Assembly: GCA_016763715.1 (NCBI GenBank)
Contig: JAESTG010000330.1
Span: 1-5,150, forward strand
Origin: Flavobacteriaceae bacterium
GTDB lineage: Bacteria; Bacteroidota; Bacteroidia; Flavobacteriales; Flavobacteriaceae
Direction: 5' to 3'
DNA length: 5,150 nt
Shown here: positions 1-5,150 of the stretch, in pieces
How the letters are laid out: every line of letters starts with the position of its first letter
How positions within the stretch are numbered: the first letter of the stretch is position 1
The notes under the pieces: generated by a model
The model's input: only the letters and a program-made list of their open reading frames with translations
The model's database searches: none
What the model was told of the DNA's origin: nothing
Translations under genes and position numbers: made by a program

Positions 1-208
1 ATTTTATTAAATAAGTATTCATGAATTTCACATCTCGATTTCATTAAGATTTTAGGGGGAAATGGAATTTGAAATCGAAATGTTTAATCAAAAAGTAGTA
101 GCATGACTCTTAACTAAATGTCCATTTTTTTGTTGCAAGTCCAATGTATATTATATAGCTAAAAATCAACAGTATACTTAGAATATCGAAATTTAAGGGG
201 AAAATATT
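1..208. other. Left-edge stretch with no supported gene
   Basis: No reading frame here is convincing. On the plus strand the frame entering from the left edge closes at position 24. On the minus strand an ATG at 42-44 opens a frame that runs off the edge after 14 codons, too short to judge. The stretch lies downstream of the regulator and membrane-domain gene. I find no GC-rich hairpin plus U-tract that would end that message. A 9-bp inverted repeat lies at 35-78 and is listed separately. Confidence 0.5.
35..78. repeat. 9-bp perfect inverted repeat, 26-base spacer
   Basis: TCGATTTCA at 35-43 is the exact reverse complement of TGAAATCGA at 70-78. The 26-base spacer includes the run AGGGGGAAATGG. 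Neither side is followed by a T-tract, so it is not a standard intrinsic terminator. It could be an operator pair, an mRNA-end hairpin or a chance match in AT-rich DNA. The repeat is plain in the sequence; a function is not. Confidence 0.35.
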
Positions 209-547
209 TCAGAATAGATTGGGCACAAAGGAGAGTATGTTTTCATCCTCCTCATTAAGCTGAAAAGATGTTCTCACTATAATTAAAATGTTAAATAACA
301 CAGCGAGCAAATAAAAAAGAAGACTTGTATATAGTCCATTTCCAGCTTTGCCTATGATGAGGTTAGACAAGAAAAGAGTTATTACCATTCCAATTATGGT
401 TACAATACTCCATAACAATTGAAAACTTACAATCTTTCCTGCTGAAGTATTTTTAGACTGAACTTGCTTATCCTTTTTCCATAAAACAATAGGAACTATA
501 AGGTTAATAAACGGTATAAAAACAAAAAAAAGAGTTGCTAGATTAAT
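209..547 (-). CDS. DUF4870-like membrane domain, C-terminal half of the HTH regulator in the -1 frame
   Basis: This is the membrane-embedded half of the regulator encoded just upstream, but in the -1 frame relative to it. Reading from the A-run it starts INLATLFFVF and gives 112 residues with about three hydrophobic segments: a first helix ending IVPIVLWKKDK, a second after the conserved-looking SFQLLWS, and a third before a short acidic tail (NEEDEN). The pattern of helix, PLILW-like motif, charged loop, then NFQ-like motif resembles the DUF4870 (Tic20-like) tail that often follows an XRE domain in Bacteroidota. The frame is open upstream only to a stop at 581-583. It has no ATG before the middle of the second helix, only a TTG at 416-418, so translation on its own is unlikely. 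It is probably made only if ribosomes shift at 547-553, or if the true sequence has one more A. No terminator is evident after the TGA at 209-211. Confidence 0.7.
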   Translation of the reverse strand: MNLATLFFVFIPFINLIVPIVLWKKDKQVQSKNTSAGKIVSFQLLWSIVTIIGMVITLFLSNLIIGKAGNGLYTSLLFYLLAVLFNILIIVRTSFQLNEEDENILSFVPNLF

Positions 548-807
548 TTTTTTATAGATGAAAAAGAGAGCGTAAGATTCTCATTTTGAGTGTGATTAGA
601 AATTAATTCTGAAATATCTAAGTCTAAAGTTTCTGCTAAAATTTTTACTGTAAAAGCTCTCGGGTTTGCAGTTCCTTTTTCTATACGCTGAATGGTGCTT
701 AATGAGACCTTTGCTTTTTCAGCCAATGCCTCCTGTGACAGCCCCATTTTTTTACGAGAATCACTGACTTTATTTGCTAAATTTGAGTTTTCATTCTGCA
801 TAATCAT
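538..807 (-). CDS. XRE-family helix-turn-helix regulator (N-terminal half of an HTH-membrane protein)
   Basis: An 89-residue product with a Cro/C1-type DNA-binding domain over about residues 10-70. LSQEALAEKAKVSLSTIQRIEKG (two helices and turn, about residues 23-45) is diagnostic, followed by ANPRAFTVKILAETLDLDISELI. It should bind DNA as a dimer; the target is unknown. The frame closes at TAG 538-540, two codons after the AAA AAA at 547-552. A -1 shift there joins it to the membrane domain and gives one protein of 199 residues, the usual architecture for this kind of flavobacterial regulator. I used ATG 805-807; a second ATG two codons in (799-801) is equally plausible, and neither has a Shine-Dalgarno. 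A weak promoter match (TTG 852-854, 23 bases, TAAGATTG 821-828, minus strand) would give a very short leader. Possible readings: programmed frameshift, truncated gene, or a one-base error. Confidence 0.85.
   Translation of the reverse strand: MIMQNENSNLANKVSDSRKKMGLSQEALAEKAKVSLSTIQRIEKGTANPRAFTVKILAETLDLDISELISNHTQNENLTLSFSSIKKLI
547..553 (-). other. A7 slippery-type site joining the regulator and membrane frames
   Basis: The minus strand reads ATA AAA AAA TTA ATC TAG in the regulator frame, so the seven A sit in the phase X_XXY_YYZ of a -1 slippery heptamer (A_AAA_AAA). After a -1 slip the next codons are ATT AAT CTA GCA, which enter the membrane-domain frame without a stop. The zero-frame stop comes only three codons later. 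I see no obvious GC-rich stem-loop just downstream and no clear Shine-Dalgarno-like stimulator upstream. A lost A from an original run of eight, real or from sequencing, would therefore look the same. Confidence 0.5.
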
Positions 808-1229
808 ATGTGACTAATACCAATCTTATTGCTTCCATTTAATTTAATGTGCAATATATAATATTCATTATCAACATTACTCTGCTAATATTTACAAAAG
901 GAAAAATGGCTATGGAGTTTTGACCTATCATCCAATTTTTTATTAATACAAAATATTTAGAATAAAAAAATATGGGGTTTTAAACTCGATAAACCTTTGT
1001 CTATGATTGTTATTCAATGATTTACAATTATAAGCTATCAACCGTAAATTATTTTGCGGCTCAGCATATCACTTAAATTATTGTATATTTACGTATCATC
1101 AAAAAGGCTTTATTTAGTTATTTAAGCTTTTAGTATTAGTATTTTATGAGTTAATCTTTATCGGGATTACCTTTAATACTGTATATCTGTGTGATATTTA
1201 GGGTAATTAATATCTAAAGAAAAGTTGCT
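808..1229. other. Gene-free stretch between divergent regulator and lipoprotein genes
   Basis: Every frame on both strands is broken within a few codons. This very AT-rich stretch must contain the promoters for the leftward regulator and the rightward small lipoprotein, since the two genes diverge from it. Only weak matches to the TTG/TAnnTTTG promoter form were found. A loose direct repeat (ATGGAGTTTT at 912-921, ATGGGGTTTT at 972-981) is present. No RNA gene or terminator was recognised. Confidence 0.5.
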
Positions 1230-1391
1230 ATGAAAAAGTTTTTAAAATTTAGCGTCTCTATATTCTGTATTTCACTTCTAACTGGTTGCCCTCCCTTTGC
1301 TTCGCTTGAAGAAGCTAATCACATTGAGCCAAATAATAACGTTCAGGATACTACTCCAGAATTTGATTATCAAGAGGCTTACTTAATCTAA
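1230..1391 (+). CDS. Small predicted lipoprotein, 53 residues
   Basis: ATG 1230-1232 opens a 53-codon frame ending at TAA 1389-1391. It begins MKKFLKF, followed by a hydrophobic stretch (about residues 8-19) and a lipobox, LLTGC, with the acylated cysteine at residue 20. Lgt and signal peptidase II would therefore give a mature lipopeptide of about 34 residues. That part has seven acidic residues, one histidine and no lysine or arginine, so it is strongly negative. The acidic pair at E27-E28 is six or more residues from the cysteine, unlike the tight acidic export signal reported for surface lipoproteins in Bacteroidota, so its final membrane side is unclear. An A-rich stretch (AAAGAAAAG) precedes the start. 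I recognise no family. The gene stands alone, convergent with the oxidase gene, and no clear terminator follows. Calling it real rests on the signal peptide and lipobox. Confidence 0.65.
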   Translation: MKKFLKFSVSIFCISLLTGCPPFASLEEANHIEPNNNVQDTTPEFDYQEAYLI

Positions 1392-1591
1392 AACAAGTTT
1401 TATTGATACACTTATGCTTCAAATCGAATTTAAATGATGTGGAAGTCATAAAGAATCAATTTAAAGCATTCCTGCTGTTTTAATTAGTTTTAGACAAAAC
1501 TATACCCAACATTTTCCAATCCATAGTTATTCCAATACCTAAATCTAAGTTTCAGGTACAAACAAAGGCCATTTTTTTTATACCCTATACC

Positions 1592-3712
1592 CTACAAACT
1601 ACTAGACGTAGATTTACTTGGAGCTACATCTGGTGAGGTTAAAGTCCCCCAAGTACGTTCCATTTGTTTGATTTTCTCTTCCGCTCCTGCTTGCTTTAAA
1701 ATATTGGTTACAGCGTTATAAGCAGAATCTAACGCTCCCACAATCCATCCGTGATGCACAGAACAGCATTCCCCTGCGAAATTTAAACAACCATCATATT
1801 CAGGCGTTAAAAGTGTTGGATATAAGTTTTTGAATTGCCCTGGAGCGAATAGTGCAAAGGCTCCACCTCCAGCATGACTATCCCAAAACCAAGTTTTGGT
1901 AGTTACCTCTGGATTATATTTTGCAAAGGCCTCATATATGTCCACCTCAGGATACAAATACGCGATCCCTTTTAAACATTCGTTTACTCGTTCTTCGTCA
2001 CTAAGAGCTCCCATTCGTTCCGCATCTTGTGCCCAGCAGTAAATTTGTAAAATTCCTTCATCCGCTTCATATCCATATGATGGATATACAATTTGACGAT
2101 TGGAACGGTCCGAAACAGAAACACCAAGGCCTTTTCCTTGACGATTTCCATACTTAATCCAAAACTGGGTTTTAAAAGTGATAAACGCCTTAAATGATGG
2201 CATATAATTACACTCTCGAATGGCTCGTGCTTTTGAAAATGATAAACCATCAAAGAAATTCGTTTTTAATTGACCGCTCAAATAAGCTCCATTTGGTAAG
2301 GTGCTAATCACATACGGATATTGCTTCTCAATAGTTTCCGTTTTTCCGTCAGTATTGTTCTTTTCAATCGTTATGCTCATTCCTCCATGATCTTGATACA
2401 AAGAAGCATCATAATCCACTCGAGTTACCCTATGATTCATATAAACGCGCTGTTTTTTGGTTGTTGGTTTCCCTGGAGGCGGTATTTTAGCATCAGCTGG
2501 TGGCACAGATGCTGGCGGTTCTGCATCTTTAGTTAAATTAGGAGGTGAATATCCTTTTTGGTCATTATCTCCGTCAATTTGGCCTATAAGCACTTGAGCT
2601 ACATTTCCATCTTCTGGCCGTACGCCATCGTCTAAATCTAGAACCGCTCTACAGGCATCAGGAAAGTGTTGCATACCCTTGTCTACAGTCACCATATATA
2701 TATTCTCGTCAGAAGTATCGTATGGATTTTTACTTCCACCCCAATCGTATACAGCAATAACCATTTCCACAAATGAAACAGAATACATTCCTGTTCCAAC
2801 ATTTAGAGTTTCGAGATAACTCGCAACATTATAGGATAAATTGGCTTTGGGATCTCCCATAGCGGGATCATAATACTCGCCTAATTGCTCAAGGGTAAAG
2901 ACATTGGTTAAATATGCCCACATCGAATAGTTGTCATATTTCATTAAAAGCGCAAAACCTTCAGAAAAAGATTCATCAATTTTATCTATGAAGCGCTCAT
3001 TCACTTTATCAAGAACCATGTTTATAGGAAGATACGGAGCTCCATTTGAAGGTGTGACTTCAGTCACCCAAACCATAGGAAGGTCTCCTCCTTTATCCAC
3101 TCCAAAATTTAACTGGTTAAGCCCAGCGTTCTTCGCTATTATAGGTTCTTTCATATTGTTATACCGAAGGCGTTGCACAGGTGAATTATAATAAAACTTT
3201 CGCCATTTTACTACCTGATCTGCCATTCCGTTTCGTTCAAGTACCGAATTAACCGAAAGAGCCAATTGTTGCACTGGTAACATGTCTTCAGAGAATTGAG
3301 GAACTCTCATCCCTCCTACTTCACCATACAACCCATCTTTATTTTTGTTCTTTGCATCATAATCTTCAGAATACCATGTATCTATACGACCACCCACTCG
3401 ATCTGAACCCTCAAAAACTTCACATTCAATACCAAGTGATTGTAGAATGAGTCCAGCGTATAAACCTGCAAACCCTCCTCCAACAATACCAACCATAGGA
3501 GCATTCACTTCTTTTAAGGAATGTGGAGCTTCTAGTGCCTCCTTGAACCTTCCTGCTTGTTTTCTAGAACGTTGCTTTTGAAGTTCGGCTTGATAACTTT
3601 CTCCGTAATTTTCAATTAACCATTGTGAAAATGCTTTTTGAACAGATCCAGATGATTTTTTAGAACGTTTGGAAGAAGATCTTCGACCAGATTGGAACGG
3701 AAGATAACTCAT
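1592..3712 (-). CDS. Flavin-dependent amine oxidase / L-amino-acid oxidase family protein
   Basis: This 706-residue protein belongs to the FAD amine-oxidase superfamily, which oxidises amines or amino acids with O2 to an imine (then aldehyde or keto acid plus ammonia) and H2O2. The Rossmann motif GIVGGGFAG is at residues 75-83, with the ribose-binding acid in EVFEGSDRVGGR (98-109). GEVGGMRVP (130-138) is the next flavin-contact segment. WFWDSHAGGGAFALFAPGQ (608-626) and FAGECCSVHHGWIVGALDSA (645-664) are the C-terminal substrate and FAD motifs of this family. Family members are often 450-600 residues. The extra length here is a 70-residue Ser/Lys/Arg-rich then helical N-terminus and a Pro-rich insert around 389-415. 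I see neither a Sec signal nor a twin-arginine motif followed by a hydrophobic core, so I infer a cytoplasmic enzyme. ATG 3710-3712 is chosen because it lies 58 bases below a good promoter; M73 is a possible later start but would drop the N-terminal extension. The substrate cannot be told from sequence alone. Confidence 0.88.
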   Translation of the reverse strand: MSYLPFQSGRRSSSKRSKKSSGSVQKAFSQWLIENYGESYQAELQKQRSRKQAGRFKEALEAPHSLKEVNAPMVGIVGGGFAGLYAGLILQSLGIECEVFEGSDRVGGRIDTWYSEDYDAKNKNKDGLYGEVGGMRVPQFSEDMLPVQQLALSVNSVLERNGMADQVVKWRKFYYNSPVQRLRYNNMKEPIIAKNAGLNQLNFGVDKGGDLPMVWVTEVTPSNGAPYLPINMVLDKVNERFIDKIDESFSEGFALLMKYDNYSMWAYLTNVFTLEQLGEYYDPAMGDPKANLSYNVASYLETLNVGTGMYSVSFVEMVIAVYDWGGSKNPYDTSDENIYMVTVDKGMQHFPDACRAVLDLDDGVRPEDGNVAQVLIGQIDGDNDQKGYSPPNLTKDAEPPASVPPADAKIPPPGKPTTKKQRVYMNHRVTRVDYDASLYQDHGGMSITIEKNNTDGKTETIEKQYPYVISTLPNGAYLSGQLKTNFFDGLSFSKARAIRECNYMPSFKAFITFKTQFWIKYGNRQGKGLGVSVSDRSNRQIVYPSYGYEADEGILQIYCWAQDAERMGALSDEERVNECLKGIAYLYPEVDIYEAFAKYNPEVTTKTWFWDSHAGGGAFALFAPGQFKNLYPTLLTPEYDGCLNFAGECCSVHHGWIVGALDSAYNAVTNILKQAGAEEKIKQMERTWGTLTSPDVAPSKSTSSSL

Positions 3713-3741
3713 GATTGAAATAGTTTAAGATTAAATTGGTA

Positions 3742-3766
3742 TGTCCGTTACTAAATTCAGCGGACA
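3742..3766. repeat. 6-bp inverted repeat at the oxidase transcript start
   Basis: TGTCCG at 3742-3747 and CGGACA at 3761-3766 are exact reverse complements separated by 13 bases. The arms are GC-rich in an otherwise AT-rich leader. They fall just downstream of the predicted -7 box, so they would form a hairpin near the 5' end of the oxidase message. Alternatively they could be the two half-sites of a repressor. No regulator family is recognisable from the half-site. Confidence 0.4.
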
Positions 3767-3776
3767 AAACTCTTAA

Positions 3777-3807
3777 CAAACTTAGCAAGCAACTCATTGG
3801 TTTTCAA
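3777..3807 (-). promoter_or_regulatory. Bacteroidota-type promoter of the oxidase gene
   Basis: On the minus strand TAAGTTTG (plus positions 3777-3784) matches the -7 consensus TAnnTTTG exactly. TTG (3805-3807) lies 20 bases upstream, within the usual 17-23 spacing of the -33 element. Transcription would start near 3770, giving a leader of about 58 bases before the ATG at 3712. The consensus is established for Bacteroides and Flavobacterium; its use here is inferred. Confidence 0.6.
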
Positions 3808-4215
3808 TAAGTATATATACCTAATTTTAATGAGTGAACCCCATAATCATTTCCAAACTGTGAGATTCAATTCTTAAAATCCCCAAAGAGAAAAAATAGA
3901 AGCAAACTGTATTTCAGTATTTTATACTAAACAAGGAACGTAAACTAATTCATCTCTAAGATACCTACTTACTTTACAAGCTATTTCTAACACTTCAACG
4001 ATTATTATAATTTTACATCAAAATCTAGCAGAAATTTCGTACATTTAGTGTAACCCTTATCTTTTTATAGGCTTCTTATTTCCTTACAGCTTATAGTCCT
4101 TTTATTTACTACTTAATGGTCATAACCTCTTTTGGATGTTAACCTATAACTCATAGGCTATCACCTACCATCTGTTAGAGAAGAATACTTACGTAACCTC
4201 TAAACACATATATAT

Positions 4216-4320
4216 ATGAAAAAACTATTACACCGATGGAATGAACAGCTAAAAAGATGGAACTTTAAACTGAAGCTCGAAGAATATGCCAGAGCAAGCA
4301 GTTATGCCATCCATAGATAG
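4216..4320 (+). CDS. Small basic amphipathic peptide, 34 residues (unrecognised)
   Basis: ATG 4216-4218 opens 34 codons ending at TAG 4318-4320. The product starts MKKLLHRWNEQLKRWNFK and ends YAIHR. It has nine Lys/Arg against three Glu. L5, W8, L12, W15 and L19 fall at 3-4 residue spacing along one face of a helix, so it should form a cationic amphipathic helix or small coiled coil. There is no signal peptide or transmembrane span. It has no Shine-Dalgarno; the start follows an (AT)n run. The intrinsic terminator at 4348-4378 begins 27 bases after the stop, which fits a short dedicated transcript. I do not recognise a family and assign no function. The transcript could instead be a non-coding small RNA with this frame open by chance. 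Confidence 0.5.
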   Translation: MKKLLHRWNEQLKRWNFKLKLEEYARASSYAIHR

Positions 4321-4347
4321 TTAGCATTTCACAATTGTATTGCAAGG

Positions 4348-4378
4348 AAACCCTCTTCCACTTGGTTGAGGGTTTTTT
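4348..4378 (+). terminator. Intrinsic terminator after the 34-codon ORF
   Basis: AAACCCTC (4348-4355) pairs perfectly with GAGGGTTT (4368-4375) around a 12-base loop that can close further by CC/GG. The 3' arm runs into six T (4373-4378). This is a standard rho-independent terminator for rightward transcription. It separates the 34-codon ORF from the peptidase gene, which must therefore have its own promoter in 4379-4482. The 5' A-run also gives the leftward strand a T-tract (only three T), so any leftward activity would be weak. Confidence 0.85.
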
Positions 4379-4482
4379 AGGTTGAAAGTTTTACTGCCAA
4401 ATTACTAAAAAACAACTCTCATTATTTAAAATACCCTTATTTTTAATGCACTAACAATTTGTATATTAAAAATACCTGCTAT

Positions 4483-5150
4483 ATGAAAAAAATCACTTTT
4501 CTCTTTTTAATGCTACTAACAAGTAGCTTTTCATCTTTGATTGCACAAGACACTAACCCCGTAATTGAGGCTATGATCAAAGAAGCGAACGAAAATTCAC
4601 ATTTACAAAGTCTGGGGCATGAATTAATGGATATCATTGGTCCAAGACTTGTCGGAACACCACAAATGAAAAAAGCACATGATTGGGCCGTTAGTAAATA
4701 TGGCCAATGGGGTATTTCATCTCGAAATGAACAATGGGGTGAATGGCGTGGTTGGGAACGCGGAATTACACATATTGACATGGTATACCCAAGAGTTCAA
4801 AGCTTAAGAGGAACCCAGCTGGCTTGGAACCCTAGCACTTCCAAATCTGGAATTACAGCTGAGCTTATCGTTTTACCAACGGTTGCCGATTCGGTAGCTT
4901 TTGCAAACTGGTTACCATCAGTAAAAGGGAAACTTGTATTGGTCTCTATGCTCCAACCAACAGGCAGACCTGACTATAACTGGGAAGAGTTTGCTACCGA
5001 AAAATCATTTGCCAAAATGAAAGAGGAACGCAAAGCTCAAACTACTGCATGGAGAAAGAATATAAAGAATGCAGGTTATAATTCACGAACCTTACCTGCT
5101 GCATTGGAAGCTGCTGGTGCTGCTGGTATTATTTCTTCCAACTGGTCACG
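4483..5150 (+). CDS. Secreted M28-type metallopeptidase with PA domain, 3' end outside window
   Basis: ATG 4483-4485 opens a frame with no stop to the right edge (222 complete codons). Residues 1-21 form a Sec signal peptide (MKKITFLFLML, then SSFSSLIA), with likely cleavage before Q22. The segment HLQSLGHELMDIIGPRLVGT (40-59), followed by a Trp- and Gly-rich stretch (WGEWRGWERG, 85-94), is the usual lead-in of flavobacterial M28 (aminopeptidase-like, zinc-dependent) proteins. From about residue 105 it resembles a protease-associated (PA) domain insert, with VKGKLVLVSM (147-156) and LEAAGAAGIISS (208-219). The zinc ligands and catalytic Asp/Glu lie beyond the window, so activity cannot be judged. 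The protein should act in the periplasm or outside the cell on peptides. No Shine-Dalgarno and no clear TAnnTTTG promoter was seen in 4379-4482. Confidence 0.85.
   Translation, partial: MKKITFLFLMLLTSSFSSLIAQDTNPVIEAMIKEANENSHLQSLGHELMDIIGPRLVGTPQMKKAHDWAVSKYGQWGISSRNEQWGEWRGWERGITHIDMVYPRVQSLRGTQLAWNPSTSKSGITAELIVLPTVADSVAFANWLPSVKGKLVLVSMLQPTGRPDYNWEEFATEKSFAKMKEERKAQTTAWRKNIKNAGYNSRTLPAALEAAGAAGIISSNWS

Larger units (their letters stand above)
3713..4215. other. Gene-free stretch between the divergent oxidase gene and 34-codon ORF
   Basis: About 500 bases without a supported gene. The left part (3713-3807) holds the oxidase promoter and an inverted repeat, listed separately. In the rest, all frames on both strands are short (15 codons or fewer from ATG). 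A small inverted repeat CCTAT-aactc-ATAGG lies at 4143-4157. No clean TTG/TAnnTTTG promoter for the rightward ORF was found. The stretch is long for an AT-rich flavobacterial spacer, so an untranslated leader or small RNA cannot be excluded. Confidence 0.5.

Noticed and set aside
1..44. Minus-strand frame from ATG 42-44 running off the left edge
   Set aside because: Only 14 codons are visible (MKSRCEIHEYLFNK), with no signal or motif; it cannot be distinguished from chance.
821..854. Promoter candidate for the regulator (TTG-N23-TAAGATTG, minus strand)
   Set aside because: It has one mismatch in the -7 box, sits at the edge of allowed spacing, and would put the transcript start almost on the ATG. 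Mentioned only in the gene entry.
912..981. Direct repeat ATGGAGTTTT / ATGGGGTTTT exactly 60 bases apart
   Set aside because: Only two short imperfect copies in AT-rich DNA, and no further copies were seen, so it is not reported as a repeat array.
1486..1501. Small hairpin AGTTTT-agac-AAAACT between the convergent genes
   Set aside because: Six mostly A-T pairs without a following T-tract; expected by chance at this base composition.
1555..1584. Possible leftward terminator after the oxidase gene (minus strand GGTATAAA with TTTGTACC)
   Set aside because: The stem is AT-rich with one G-U pair and a 14-base loop, and no U-tract follows. It is too weak to call.
1984..2253. Second minus-strand open frame inside the oxidase gene
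   Set aside because: It overlaps the oxidase coding sequence in another frame, and its product shows no family motif.
2321..3191. Two plus-strand open frames (2321-2536 and 2931-3191)
   Set aside because: Both are antisense to the oxidase coding region and their products have no recognisable motifs.
3830..3877. 15-codon plus-strand frame starting MSEPHNHF
   Set aside because: Too short, with no ribosome-binding or terminator context, and it lies just upstream of the oxidase promoter.
4479..4781. 100-codon open frame on the minus strand
   Set aside because: It lies antisense to the start of the M28-type peptidase, whose signal peptide and family motifs are clear. The antisense product is Cys/Pro-rich with no recognisable domain.

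Overview
The window looks like chromosome of a member of the Bacteroidota, most likely a marine or soil flavobacterium. The DNA is AT-rich, Shine-Dalgarno sequences are weak or absent, and the clearest promoter has the Bacteroidota form TTG-N20-TAnnTTTG. The genes are also typical of the group: an XRE regulator with a DUF4870-like membrane tail, a small lipoprotein, and a secreted M28-type peptidase starting MKK. The genus cannot be read from this window.

Layout. Positions 1-208 hold no convincing gene, only a 9-bp inverted repeat. Positions 209-807 (minus strand) hold a helix-turn-helix regulator whose C-terminal membrane domain is in the -1 frame. The two halves meet at a run of seven A (547-553, minus strand) with the phase of an A_AAA_AAA slippery site. 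Positions 808-1229 are gene-free. Positions 1230-1391 (plus) encode a 53-residue lipoprotein. Positions 1592-3712 (minus) encode a 706-residue flavin-dependent amine or L-amino-acid oxidase. A good promoter lies upstream of it (3777-3807), with an inverted repeat (3742-3766) around the predicted start of the message. Most of 3808-4215 is empty. Positions 4216-4320 (plus) hold a 34-codon basic amphipathic ORF, followed 27 bases later by a strong intrinsic terminator (4348-4378). At 4483 a secreted M28-type metallopeptidase begins on the plus strand and runs off the right edge.

The genes appear to be separate transcription units rather than one operon. The regulator and the oxidase read leftward; the lipoprotein, the 34-codon ORF and the peptidase read rightward. 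The oxidase (probably cytoplasmic, making a keto acid or aldehyde, ammonia and hydrogen peroxide) and the exported peptidase could both serve amino-acid or peptide use, but nothing in the sequence links them directly. I see no mobile element, CRISPR array, tRNA or rRNA. I do not see a clear new multi-gene system. The items most worth following up are the split regulator and the two unlisted small ORFs.
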